DNA of 64,000 nucleotides from Pirellula sp. SH-Sr6A (GTDB lineage: Bacteria > Planctomycetota > Planctomycetia > Pirellulales > Pirellulaceae). The stretch covers positions 5,933,988 through 5,997,987 of the forward strand of contig NZ_CP011272.1 of the NCBI RefSeq assembly GCF_001610875.1. The letters run 5' to 3'. A program made the position numbers and the translations under genes. Below the pieces are notes generated by a model. That model had not been told where the DNA came from. It searched no databases and was given only the letters and a program-made list of their open reading frames with translations. Below, piece after piece: positions 1 through 8,876 of this stretch (position 1 is the first letter of the stretch; each line of letters starts with the position of its first letter).

Positions 1-24
1 ACCTAACTCCCGAAAGTAACTGCG

Positions 25-720
25 ATGTCGTTCCCTGCTTGTTACCAAGTCTATGGTCGAGACTTCTTCATCGAGCCTGCAAGTGCTCAATTCGCGAACG
101 CCGTCTTTCAAGATGAGTACCAAGTCGATGTGCTGCGATCCCATCAGGTGCGAACCATCTTGGACATCGGCGCCCATGTGGGCAGCTTTACGGTCCTGTG
201 TCATCACTATTGGCCCGAAGCTAGGATCGTCGCCGTCGAGCCCCATCCAGAAAGCTTCGAACTGTTGGTTCGCAACACGGAGCATATCCCCGAAGAGAAT
301 CTGACACTCATTAACGCCGCAGTTGCCCCCGAAAGCGGTCGCTGCATCCTCTCGTCGCCCGTTTCGCATAGTCGTGTAAGCGAGTACGTCCCCAAAGTCT
401 GGGAATCTATTGAGCCGAGGCATTCTGATTTCGGTTTGCAGGTCGATTGTATCTCTCCGAAAGATCTCTGGAAGAAGCTTGGCGATGTCGGCATCGACGA
501 GATCGACTTACTCAAACTGGACTGCGAGGGAGCCGAGTATTTGATCGTCTCTGAATTCGCAGCCTTGGGGCTCATGGAACGCATTGGATGGATCCGTGGC
601 GAGTGGCACAGCCGCAAAGACAATCTCCTACTGGCCGGCTTTCTAGGCCAGACTCACGTGTTCAATATCGATCCGAATCACCCGCACTCCGTGGGAATGT
701 TCGTGGCGCATCGCGCGTAA
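25..720 (+). CDS. FkbM-family SAM-dependent methyltransferase
   Basis: A 231-residue protein of the FkbM methyltransferase family, which typically O-methylates sugars or small molecules using S-adenosylmethionine. The SAM-binding motif ILDIGAHVGSFTV lies near residues 45-57 and is followed by VAVEPHPESF. The second family signature, IDLLKLDCEGAEY, is near residues 158-170. The length suits a single-domain enzyme. No signal peptide or membrane segment is visible, so it is probably cytosolic. It is convergent with the recombinase-ParB operon and shares no operon with it, so it may be the chromosomal flank of the accessory region. The substrate cannot be read from the sequence. Confidence 0.85.
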   Translation: MSFPACYQVYGRDFFIEPASAQFANAVFQDEYQVDVLRSHQVRTILDIGAHVGSFTVLCHHYWPEARIVAVEPHPESFELLVRNTEHIPEENLTLINAAVAPESGRCILSSPVSHSRVSEYVPKVWESIEPRHSDFGLQVDCISPKDLWKKLGDVGIDEIDLLKLDCEGAEYLIVSEFAALGLMERIGWIRGEWHSRKDNLLLAGFLGQTHVFNIDPNHPHSVGMFVAHRA

Positions 721-774
721 GTGTGGTCATGGAATTGTGGATCAAAACGGGTGGGGGGAATCAACATCTTACGA

Positions 775-1359
775 TCAAACCTGCTCTTGGATCGAATCGA
801 TCGAATCCGTGAGGCCTGCCAATCGCAAGGCCTTCTTCCAACTCTTAAACCGCAATTCCAAAAGTCTCGCAGCCGCCATGTTGTCGCAGGCGAAGTCGAT
901 AAAACGCATGGGCTTCCCCTGCTGAAACCGATCACGCAACAGTTGGAATATCTGTTCATCACTCAGTTTTGGACTCGTAGGTCCATAGTAAAGACGAGTC
1001 GTGTCGACGCCGGCTTCCTTTAAGGCGTTTCTCCACGAACCAAATGTAGCAATCGCGGCCTTATAGAGCTTAGAGTCAGACCGCCGAACATTCATCGCCT
1101 TCACGGAATAGAGCTTCGCGACATGGCTGCGTATCTTTCCAACTACAGCGCCGGGGGCAAGTGCCTTGTTGCATACCGGTCGCAAACGTACCCCGGCGTA
1201 ATCGAGGGCTATCTCCCATGTTCCAAACAGAGAGCATGCTTCTTCGAACAAGTCTTTGTGCAACTGACTGACAGATTCTTCGGTCAGCGTTTGATGCAGG
1301 CTCTCCATCTCGAGGATTTTTCGAATCACTTGTTTCCTTTGGGTATCAATCGAGTTCAT
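775..1359 (-). CDS. Protein with three FGSW-type homing-endonuclease-associated repeats
   Basis: A 194-residue protein containing three copies of a short repeat: LFGTWEIALDYAGV, TFGSWRNALKEAGV and RFKSWKKALRLAGL. This pattern matches the repeat found next to HNH homing endonucleases, which is thought to bind DNA. No HNH or other catalytic motif is visible here, so the protein may only bind DNA. The ATG at 1359 is preferred because it follows an AGGGG box; a GTG at 1365 would overlap the upstream stop codon. It is the last gene of a four-gene minus-strand operon. A role in directing the recombinase or ParB-like proteins to DNA is inference. Confidence 0.7.
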   Translation of the reverse strand: MNSIDTQRKQVIRKILEMESLHQTLTEESVSQLHKDLFEEACSLFGTWEIALDYAGVRLRPVCNKALAPGAVVGKIRSHVAKLYSVKAMNVRRSDSKLYKAAIATFGSWRNALKEAGVDTTRLYYGPTSPKLSDEQIFQLLRDRFQQGKPMRFIDFACDNMAAARLLELRFKSWKKALRLAGLTDSIDSIQEQV

Positions 1360-1364
1360 GCGCA

Positions 1365-2216
1365 CTACCCCTCGCTTCCTTCGACGATTTCTCGGAACCC
1401 AACAAGCAATCCTGCATGTTGTTCGGCAAGCTTCGCATGCACGCGTTCATTCGCCATTAGGGACCGAACGTAGATGATGAGCTTCAAAAGGTTGTAGGAG
1501 TACTGGCGGTACAATCCAGCATAGAACTCTTGTTTTTCCTCGACCTCTTGTAGGCGTTTAAGGAGGTCGTCGTTCTTCTTCTCAGACTTCTCCCATGGTG
1601 AAAAGCCGTTGGCAGGAAGCTTGGCCCTTTTTGCTACTGGAGTTTTAAGAATGAGCCCTCTAACGAATGGAACGCTGAAGTCGTTGCATGATTCCATCAG
1701 CTCAAGGATTTCTATCTGCCGCTCGGGTTTTACATACCTCAATTCCCTTGCCACATTCTTTGGTACCTTGCCTGTCTCAAAGGCTTTCGCAACCGAAGGA
1801 TGTAGTTGTTTCAAAAGTGATTGATTCAGCCTGTGCCCGATGCTGCTGATACCAAATGCAGCGGCAATCGTCTTTTCATCCAATTCCTCGAGCGATTTTC
1901 GCAGCATCCGCATCTCCTGGGAGTGGCTGAGACGATTCACCATTCGGTTGCCGGTGAATGCCTCACACTCATTCCAGATGATGCAGGGAACACGCTCGAT
2001 TCCCATCTCGAGCAGTATCTTGTATCGCTGGTAACCATCCAGAATCACATAGTCGCCGTTCTCTGGGAATACGACGAGTGGCTCGATCAGGCCTACCGAC
2101 CGAATGCTTGCTGCGATTCTTTGAAACTCGCGATTTGAAATCTCGCGAGAAACTCTTGGTTTTAGACGCACAATCGGTAAGTCGAGACCTTTAATTAACG
2201 CATCGTTCGGCGGCAT
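1365..2216 (-). CDS. ParB/RepB-like nuclease-domain protein (second of pair)
   Basis: A 283-residue ParB-like protein. The N-terminal ParB domain (about residues 15-85) shows the usual order: IRSVGLIEPLVV, then VILDGYQRYKILLEMG, then VPCI. The middle (about 110-165) is helical and resembles the DNA-binding part of Spo0J/RepB proteins. The C-terminus is charged and likely coiled coil. The start has a good Shine-Dalgarno (AGAGGA, 7 nt). It follows a related ParB-like gene by 23 bp. No ParA ATPase is nearby, which argues against classical plasmid partition. ParB domains of this kind bind CTP or act as nucleases; neither activity can be decided from the sequence. Confidence 0.8.
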   Translation of the reverse strand: MPPNDALIKGLDLPIVRLKPRVSREISNREFQRIAASIRSVGLIEPLVVFPENGDYVILDGYQRYKILLEMGIERVPCIIWNECEAFTGNRMVNRLSHSQEMRMLRKSLEELDEKTIAAAFGISSIGHRLNQSLLKQLHPSVAKAFETGKVPKNVARELRYVKPERQIEILELMESCNDFSVPFVRGLILKTPVAKRAKLPANGFSPWEKSEKKNDDLLKRLQEVEEKQEFYAGLYRQYSYNLLKLIIYVRSLMANERVHAKLAEQHAGLLVGFREIVEGSEG

Positions 2217-2239
2217 TTGTAATCCTCTCGTTTCTATTG

Positions 2240-3121
2240 CTATTCATACTTGAAGTCACCCATAAGTTCAGGACGTTGATCCAACCCTTCTTCCGCTAGA
2301 AGTCGTCGAAGTTCCTCGTCTCGCCAGATTGCGTTGATCCCGGTGAGGAGCGTAAGGAATCGATTCTCTTTGTGTTCGGCCTGCTTGACGTAGTTCGTCT
2401 TCTGCTTGGTCGCGTCTGCGATGTCCTGTTTCAGCTGATCGACCGTGTAGTCTTTCTTCGATGCAGCACGTTTTTTGCCGCTGCTGGCATACTGCGTAAT
2501 GATCTTTCTCGCATGCGCAAAATTCGCTGTAGTGACAATCCCTTGATCAAATGCATCCATCAGCAGATGCTGAAGTTGTGAGTTATCCGAATTGGTCACC
2601 TGCAACGCAAAAGTGATCGGGAACACTCCTTGCTCTACACCGAGAATCAGTCTTTCTTCGCCTTGCTCAATCAGTCGGATGTATTGCCGAATGTACTCTG
2701 CTGTCTTGCATGCAACCTTGGCGATTTTGGTGTACTCCCATCCTTCGTCTCGCAGTCTCTTGAGTTCGCGAGCGAAGTCCATCGTCCCCGGTTTAGTCCT
2801 GGCAATGTTCTCTACAAGTGATTGAAGGTAGGCTTCTTTCCGTGTGCAGGTAACAACCTCGGCTAGTACACGCGTTTTCCCGAGTTCCTTGTGGGCAAGC
2901 AGACGACCTTCGCCGCAAATCAGTTCGTAGAAACCTGTTTTCTCAAGGAACTTGTCGTTGACGCGAATCGGTTTCATCAAACCAAGTTCGCTGATGCTGC
3001 TAACGTTCATCTTGAACTGGTCGTTGTCGCGATCACGTGAATTGATGACCTTGATCAACTCGACTGGGACCTCCTCGTAACGGCGGTCACTAAAGGACAT
3101 GATGTTTGATTCTGGTTCCAT
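2240..3121 (-). CDS. ParB/RepB-like partition-family protein (first of pair)
   Basis: A 293-residue ParB/RepB-family protein. The N-terminal ParB domain carries ISELGLMKPIRV, then YELICGEGRLLAHKELG (the GEGR box), then LVENIARTKPGTMDFARELKRL, leading into an HTH-like segment near residues 120-160. The C-terminal part resembles RepB C-terminal regions. The start is taken at the ATG at 3121, behind a GAGG box, rather than the GTG two codons upstream. It begins 8 bp after the recombinase stop codon and is surely co-transcribed with it. The absence of ParA suggests a role in recombinase regulation or DNA targeting; this is inference. Confidence 0.85.
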   Translation of the reverse strand: MEPESNIMSFSDRRYEEVPVELIKVINSRDRDNDQFKMNVSSISELGLMKPIRVNDKFLEKTGFYELICGEGRLLAHKELGKTRVLAEVVTCTRKEAYLQSLVENIARTKPGTMDFARELKRLRDEGWEYTKIAKVACKTAEYIRQYIRLIEQGEERLILGVEQGVFPITFALQVTNSDNSQLQHLLMDAFDQGIVTTANFAHARKIITQYASSGKKRAASKKDYTVDQLKQDIADATKQKTNYVKQAEHKENRFLTLLTGINAIWRDEELRRLLAEEGLDQRPELMGDFKYE

Positions 3122-3128
3122 AATCACC

Positions 3129-4619
3129 TCATTGGACTAGGTTGGTTAAGAAGTCCAGGTTGCGATGCCCCAGAAGCTCGATGTTCTGTGAAGAGCAAAA
3201 CACCCGGAAGGATCGATCGGTCTGAATCCACTTGGGCAGAGCGATGTATCCGAGAATTCGTAGCTGCGCCGGCTCGGCGAGTAGGACACCAAGCGTCAGG
3301 TCGATCACCGCACGTGAATCGCGTCGTAGTGGCCAATACGCCGCGTATCCGTGCGGAGTGGGAACAACCGGCTGAAGCGAAAGAGTGAGCTTGCGATCAA
3401 GAACCAGAAAGTCAGCGTAGGAAAGAACTTCACCAAGTACTGTTTGAAGTTTTGCCTCTACATCGCGTCGAGCTTCGTTTCTGAGAGGGGTAAAAAGCTG
3501 TTGGAAGGCAAAATCCAAAGATCCAAACTTCTGGCCATAACAGGCTGCTGATGGGAGTTCTGCCGCTCGCATCAAACTTGGACGCAGGAAATCATTGTTT
3601 TCGAAAACCTTTTGGAGTCCCGCGAGCATGTTCTCGGACTCGTATTTGTCTCGACGGCGCTGGAAGATTTCTTGTGCTTTCAAGAAGAGTTCGGATTCGA
3701 TAATTCCATCGAATGCGTCAGGAGTCTTGACCCACTTCTCTTCAGGGTTCTCCCGCCTGGGAGTTTTCAGCTTTTGCGTTGTTCGGTTGTAGACGATCGT
3801 CCCCACGTACTTCTCGTTTTGCAGGATGCTTTTGACCGATGATTTGCTCCATCCCATTCCTCCGGGCGAGAGGATTCCCTCTCGATTTAACGCTTTAGCA
3901 ATCTGACGTTCAGAGTGGCCTTGGTTGACAAAGTCGTCAAAGATGCGGGCCACGACGCGTGCCTCGTCTGACGCCGAAGGGGTAAGAGTAACCCGCTGAT
4001 TCTGGATGCTTTTACGTTGGCCCGGAGCGAGAGGGTGCAGTGGGTGTTTGGATTCGTCGAGGAGAAGTCTGTCGAGTCCATATGGAGGTGGTCCGCCCGC
4101 CCAATACCCTTGCTCTGAGATCTTGACGCACCCTCGCCAGACTTTGTCGCTCAGCTCTTTGCTGTACTGGGCAGCTCGGAATCGCTCGAATTGAACGTAG
4201 ACGGGATAGAGCGGATCGTCCTCTCTCGGCTTACCGATCGTCGTATAGATGACCTGCTTACCAGCCTTCTTGCATTCAGCGCTAAACTGGGCGGATAGAT
4301 CGATGTCTTGGAATCTCCCCCAGCGACTCACATCGAGACAGAGGATGTATTGGAAGTCATTTCTTTTCTTTACCCAGTTCTCCATCATGTCCGTGAACGC
4401 AGGTCGGCCTTCAGAGGTCAGGCCCGAGCGACCGTGGTCAGCAAACTCTTCGATGATCTCAACACCATGGTTCTTTGCCCACTCGCGGACCTGGTCTTGT
4501 TGAATGGGGATCGAGTTTTCCTGTCTGTCTTGTGCTGAGTGCCGGTAGTAAGCGATCGCTCGTACCGCTGCTGGAAATGGAGCCGAATTCAAATCTTCAA
4601 TTTCCCACCAATTTGCCAT
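3129..4619 (-). CDS. Serine recombinase (resolvase N-terminal domain plus recombinase domain)
   Basis: A 496-residue large serine recombinase. The resolvase domain begins at AIAYYRHSAQDRQENSI, with the likely nucleophile at Ser28. It continues through EEFADHGRSGLTSEGRPAF and LCLDVSRWGR. A recombinase DNA-binding domain follows (YGLDR, then ARIFDDFVNQGHSERQIAKALNREG, then NEKYVGTIVYNR, about residues 190-310). The usual zinc ribbon is not obvious, and the last 150 residues are atypical. A strong AGGAGG precedes the start by 8 nt. It is the first gene of the recombinase-ParB-ParB-repeat operon and could excise or integrate an element, but no attachment site was identified. Confidence 0.9.
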   Translation of the reverse strand: MANWWEIEDLNSAPFPAAVRAIAYYRHSAQDRQENSIPIQQDQVREWAKNHGVEIIEEFADHGRSGLTSEGRPAFTDMMENWVKKRNDFQYILCLDVSRWGRFQDIDLSAQFSAECKKAGKQVIYTTIGKPREDDPLYPVYVQFERFRAAQYSKELSDKVWRGCVKISEQGYWAGGPPPYGLDRLLLDESKHPLHPLAPGQRKSIQNQRVTLTPSASDEARVVARIFDDFVNQGHSERQIAKALNREGILSPGGMGWSKSSVKSILQNEKYVGTIVYNRTTQKLKTPRRENPEEKWVKTPDAFDGIIESELFLKAQEIFQRRRDKYESENMLAGLQKVFENNDFLRPSLMRAAELPSAACYGQKFGSLDFAFQQLFTPLRNEARRDVEAKLQTVLGEVLSYADFLVLDRKLTLSLQPVVPTPHGYAAYWPLRRDSRAVIDLTLGVLLAEPAQLRILGYIALPKWIQTDRSFRVFCSSQNIELLGHRNLDFLTNLVQ

Positions 4620-5087
4620 GTCTGGATCCTCCTGGACTTGTTCCGGAATCGCGTGACTGGAATGCGCGTATCAGGTCCATGAGTTACGATGGATGGCAAG
4701 AAACCTCAAGCCGCTGTCTTGCGAGTGTGGGACGTTATCTGCGAATAAGAAAAGACTTTCAGGAGAGGCCTACAGAATTAACGGGGCTTATTGCAGTCGA
4801 CGGCGGTACTCTCTGGCCATAGTGGACTAGTGCGGCAGATTTCTGCGCAACAAAAGTGGCACAACATACTGGCGAATGACCAGAAGTGTTACGATTTCGG
4901 CCCTCTTTAGGGGGTAGACCTCACGTCATTCTACTTCGCGACTTTGACTAAGCTACAGATGAAGAGCTTTTGGATGCTACCAAACTTGTTATGATGCGTC
5001 CGGTTCAATCCCGATGAGTTGGACAAGCGTCCTGGATCGTAAACGTATTCGACACTGCCTATCGGAGCTGTGTTAGGAGCCGCAACG
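4620..5087. other. Divergent intergenic region
   Basis: This 468-bp gap lies between the minus-strand recombinase operon and the plus-strand defence operon, so it must hold both promoters. I see no convincing open frame, repeat or terminator. A weak sigma-70-like pair may lie near 4966-4991, but its spacing is short and I do not assign it. Confidence 0.4.
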
Positions 5088-5300
5088 ATGAAGTTGATTT
5101 CAGAGGATCGATGGCTATCTGTGGAAGAGATCGCGGATTACCTAGGGATCAAAAGAGATACGGTCTATAAGTGGATCGATCGGAAAAAGATGCCTGCCCA
5201 CAAAGTTGGCAGTTTATGGAAATTCAAACGCAACGAAGTCGACGATTGGGTGCGGTCGGGCGGGGCTGCTGAACCCAACGAATTGTCAAAGCCAAGATAG
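5088..5300 (+). CDS. Excisionase/AlpA-type helix-turn-helix protein
   Basis: A 70-residue MerR-like excisionase-family DNA-binding protein. The whole protein is one winged HTH: WLSVEEIADYLGIKRDTVYKWI, then MPAHKVGSLWKF, then VDDWVRSGG. The ATG at 5088 is chosen because AGGAG lies 8 nt upstream; a GTG at 5070 has no such site. Genes of this type often open restriction or defence operons as small regulators. It precedes the helicase gene by 29 bp in the same direction. A regulatory role for the operon is inferred from position. Confidence 0.85.
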   Translation: MKLISEDRWLSVEEIADYLGIKRDTVYKWIDRKKMPAHKVGSLWKFKRNEVDDWVRSGGAAEPNELSKPR

Positions 5301-5329
5301 CTTCCACTTGTTCAACGAGAACCGTATTC

Positions 5330-8300
5330 ATGACAGCGAACACTAATCATTTGATAAAACCAGGGAGTTTGGTAAGCGGACCAACGTTGCCTGAGCGTAT
5401 CGAAGTATTAGCTGTGGTCCCCATGGGTGATTCGCTCAAGATCATTGGCAGGGGACAAAAAACTGGTCTGACGCATGATCCAATTCTAAATCCATTCCAG
5501 ATTGGGCAACTTGTCGTTTCCGCCGAACGTGAGCCATTTGATGGAGACGCTCGACTGTTCCGATTAGGAGTTGAAGCTCAACGGCTAGGGTTGGCCTACG
5601 AGTACGATCCATTCTTCTCCCTTTCGATAGCGAGGGTTGACCCGCTGCCCCATCAGCTGGAAGCAGTCTACAGCTATTTTCTCAAATTACCTCGCATCCG
5701 CTTTCTGCTGGCAGACGATCCGGGAGCAGGCAAAACCATCATGGCAGGCCTGCTGCTGAAGGAACTGAAAGCAAGAGGATTGGTGCGCCGTGTATTGATC
5801 GTTACACCCGCAAACCTCACATTCCAATGGCAACGAGAACTTTCTGATAAATTTCGGGAGAAGTTCGACGTAATTCGTGGTGACGTACTCCGAGCGAACT
5901 ACGGCCAGAACCCTTGGCAGGAGCGAGATCAGGTCATTACTTCGGTGTCTTGGGTTTCAATCATCGAAGACGCCCGCGAAAGCCTTTTGAGATCGCGATG
6001 GGACCTAATAATTGTCGATGAAGCCCACAAGATGAGCGCTCCGGCAGAAGATCGTAAGACGTACGCATACCGACTCGGTGAATCGCTCTCTAAGATGACT
6101 GACCATTATTTACTGATGACAGCAACGCCACATAAAGGTGACGCTGACCACTTTCGTCGATTCCTTGCGCTGCTCGACCCAGACGTCTATGGAAGCATCC
6201 AAAGCCTCCAACATGCATTGCGAGATCACGAGGCTCCGTTCTATTTACGTCGAACTAAAGAAGCGCTCGTAACGTTTCCATCGCCAGACACAGGCGAAGT
6301 ACGCAAGCTTTTTACCAAACGCGAAGTACGCACGGCCGCATTCGATTTGAACGGCGAAGAGCTGGATTTCTACGACGAGCTCACGCGGTATGTCGAGGAT
6401 CAGTCGATGGCGGCTGCGGGGCAGGAATCGGCTCGCGCTCGCGCGGTTGGCTTTACTATGGCAATGCTACAAAGGCGGATGGCGTCGTCGATCTATGCTG
6501 TTCGCCGCAGTCTAGAGCGGATGCGAGCGCGACGTCAGAAGATTCTTGACGATCCAGACGCTTATCGGCAGGAACTGATTGAACGCAAGTTACCTGACGA
6601 CTTTGAAGAGCTCACAGATGAAGAACGTCAGTCTATTATTGACAGGCTAGAAGACGAGGTTCTATCGGTTGATCCAGCAGCGCTTCGTTCAGAAATTGGG
6701 CGACTTACGCAATTGATTGACCAAGCAAAACAGCTAGAAGATCGAAACATTCAAACTAAACTGCAGAAGTTAAAAGCCATCCTGAAAGAAGAAGGAATTT
6801 TCGATAACGCAAAGATGAAGTTGCTTGTTTTCACCGAACACAAGGACACCCTTGACTACCTTGCAGGGGATGGTCGCGATGACCGACCCTTGGGAAAGCT
6901 GCGTGAATGGGGGCTTACACTCACGCAAATCCATGGCGGTATGAAAGTTGGCGACCGTGATACGCCCGGAAGTCGTATCTATTCCGAACGTGAGTTTCGC
7001 GAGTCAGCTCAGGTACTCGTGGCAACGGAAGCAGCTGGCGAAGGAATCAACCTTCAATTTTGCTGGCTAATGGTCAATTTCGATATCCCTTGGAACCCTG
7101 TACGACTCGAACAACGAGTTGGACGAATCCATCGCTACGGGCAGGAGAAAGATTGTCTTGTATTTAATTTTGTTGCACAGAATACCCGAGAAGGCCGCGT
7201 CCTTCAGACACTCATAGAGCGGCTCAAGGAAATCCGTGAGGATCTCGGTAGTGATCAAGTATTTGATGTTGTTGGCGAGGTGTTCCCTTCAAACCTTTTG
7301 GAGAAACTGTTTCGCGAGATGTACGCTCGCCAAATGAATGAGCACCAAATCCAAGATCGCATCGTTCGTGATGTAAGCCCCGAGCGATTCCGTGAGATCA
7401 CGGAATCTACACTTGAGGGGCTCGCAAAGAAGGAGCTCAATCTTTCCGCTATCGTCGGCAAATCAACGGAAGCGAAAGAAAGACGACTCGTACCAGAGGT
7501 TATTGAGTTGTTTTTTGTGGCTGCCGCACCAGAAACCAGTCTTCACCCAAAGCGATTGGAAGGCAGAGACAAAACTTCTGATCGCTGCAATGTCTATCGC
7601 ATCGGAAAGGTGCCTAGGCATCTGGTTGTCATTGGGGATCGACAGGAAGCTCGCTTTGGTCGTCTTGGTCGAGAATACGGCAAGATTGTCTTTGACAAGG
7701 CTTTGCTTGGTACAGATCCGACACTTGAATGGGTGACTCCTGGGCATCCTCTTTTTGAAACCGTGCGAACGGATGTCGTTAGCCGAACGGAAGACGCGTT
7801 GCGGCGGGGCACAGTCTTTTTTGATATACATCGCAGCTATCCAGGGCTCATCGACGTTTTCGCGGCATCAATTAAGGATGGTCGTGGTCATTGCCTTCAC
7901 AGGCGACTATTTCTAGTTGAAACACTAGCGACAGGTGAGATGAGGGTACATGAACCAACGCTTCTTCACGATATCATTCCAGCTCCAAACGGTACTCCGG
8001 CCCCTGGAGACACGATCCCAGATCGCAGCCAAGTCGAACTGTACCTTTACACGAAGGTCCTTGAACCTTGGGTTAGGAAAGAAGCGGCCATTCGGGAGAA
8101 CGAGGTCGCACGAATTGCTAAGCATGTTGAGATAAGCCTCAATTCGCTCATAGACCGACAAAACCATCAGTTGGGTGAATTCCTCAATCGACAAGTCGAA
8201 GGCGAGACTGTAACTGGGCTAGATGGAATCATTTCTCAGGCGGAACAGCATCTAGATGATCTAAACAATCGGCTAGAGTCAAGGCGTAGGGAACTTGAGC

Positions 8301-8797
8301 TTGAGCGACATTGTGCAATTGCAGATATAGGACACTTGGGGCGAGCTTGGATCGTTCCACATCCTGACCGCGCTAGTCCACAAGTTGCGCCGATGGTTCG
8401 TGACGATGACGTTGAACGTATTGCGGTTCAATTAGCCATCGCACACGAAGAGGCCCGTGGCTGGGTAGTAGAAAGTGTTGAATCTGAGAATAGGGGATTC
8501 GACTTAATCTCCCGTCGCCCGCATCCTGAAGATCCAATGACTTTTATCGAAGTGCGTTTTATCGAGGTCAAGGGACGGGCTTGTGTTGGGGTTGTAGCGC
8601 TGAGTTCCAATGAGTACCAGACCGCTGTTCGACTCAAAGACGACTACTGGCTCTACGTCGCGTTCAACTGCGTAGGAACTCCGCAACTCTACACGGTTAA
8701 GAATCCGGTCGAACTCGGCTGGAAGCCTGTGATGGCTGTGGAGCACTATCAGATCGGTGCTGACAAGATTGGAGGGCACCGTGCAGAAAAAAGTTAA
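5330..8797 (+). CDS. SNF2/DEAH helicase with C-terminal DUF3883 nuclease-like domain
   Basis: A 1,155-residue superfamily 2 helicase. Walker A is DDPGAGKT (residues 129-136) and the DEAH box is at residues 230-233. LLMTATPHKG marks motif III. The C-terminal lobe carries VATEAAGEGINLQF and the RVGRIHRYGQ finger. The last about 130 residues form a DUF3883 domain, related to PD-(D/E)xK nucleases: RGFDLIS, then FIEVKGR, then SNEYQTAVRLKDDYWLYV. The overall plan fits the helicase of Hma-type defence systems and is related to DISARM DrmD. It probably translocates on DNA with the methylases and ATPase downstream. An insertion with coiled-coil character splits the helicase core (about residues 350-490). 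Confidence 0.88.
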   Translation: MTANTNHLIKPGSLVSGPTLPERIEVLAVVPMGDSLKIIGRGQKTGLTHDPILNPFQIGQLVVSAEREPFDGDARLFRLGVEAQRLGLAYEYDPFFSLSIARVDPLPHQLEAVYSYFLKLPRIRFLLADDPGAGKTIMAGLLLKELKARGLVRRVLIVTPANLTFQWQRELSDKFREKFDVIRGDVLRANYGQNPWQERDQVITSVSWVSIIEDARESLLRSRWDLIIVDEAHKMSAPAEDRKTYAYRLGESLSKMTDHYLLMTATPHKGDADHFRRFLALLDPDVYGSIQSLQHALRDHEAPFYLRRTKEALVTFPSPDTGEVRKLFTKREVRTAAFDLNGEELDFYDELTRYVEDQSMAAAGQESARARAVGFTMAMLQRRMASSIYAVRRSLERMRARRQKILDDPDAYRQELIERKLPDDFEELTDEERQSIIDRLEDEVLSVDPAALRSEIGRLTQLIDQAKQLEDRNIQTKLQKLKAILKEEGIFDNAKMKLLVFTEHKDTLDYLAGDGRDDRPLGKLREWGLTLTQIHGGMKVGDRDTPGSRIYSEREFRESAQVLVATEAAGEGINLQFCWLMVNFDIPWNPVRLEQRVGRIHRYGQEKDCLVFNFVAQNTREGRVLQTLIERLKEIREDLGSDQVFDVVGEVFPSNLLEKLFREMYARQMNEHQIQDRIVRDVSPERFREITESTLEGLAKKELNLSAIVGKSTEAKERRLVPEVIELFFVAAAPETSLHPKRLEGRDKTSDRCNVYRIGKVPRHLVVIGDRQEARFGRLGREYGKIVFDKALLGTDPTLEWVTPGHPLFETVRTDVVSRTEDALRRGTVFFDIHRSYPGLIDVFAASIKDGRGHCLHRRLFLVETLATGEMRVHEPTLLHDIIPAPNGTPAPGDTIPDRSQVELYLYTKVLEPWVRKEAAIRENEVARIAKHVEISLNSLIDRQNHQLGEFLNRQVEGETVTGLDGIISQAEQHLDDLNNRLESRRRELELERHCAIADIGHLGRAWIVPHPDRASPQVAPMVRDDDVERIAVQLAIAHEEARGWVVESVESENRGFDLISRRPHPEDPMTFIEVRFIEVKGRACVGVVALSSNEYQTAVRLKDDYWLYVAFNCVGTPQLYTVKNPVELGWKPVMAVEHYQIGADKIGGHRAEKS

Positions 8798-8810
8798 GGG
8801 GGTGTTTGGT

Positions 8811-8836
8811 CTGGTGAACCGCAAGGTTTGCACCGG
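8811..8836 (+). promoter_or_regulatory. Hairpin in helicase-HEPN leader
   Basis: Between the helicase stop and the next gene, GGTGAACC and GGTT-TG-CACC can pair around a GCAA tetraloop with a two-base bulge. Flanking GGGG and CCCC runs could extend the stem. There is no T tract, so it is not a standard terminator. It could stabilise RNA ends or lower expression of the next gene; the role is unproven. Confidence 0.4.
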
Positions 8837-8876
8837 AGCCCCTTTACCCCCGTTTCTTTCGGAATTGATGGTTTAA

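Noticed and set aside
4940-5000. Sigma-70 promoter for the defence operon
   Set aside because: Possible -35 and -10 boxes have poor spacing and weak match, so no promoter is claimed.
7463-7831. Antisense frames inside the helicase gene
   Set aside because: They lack ribosome sites and any family resemblance and overlap conserved helicase coding sequence.
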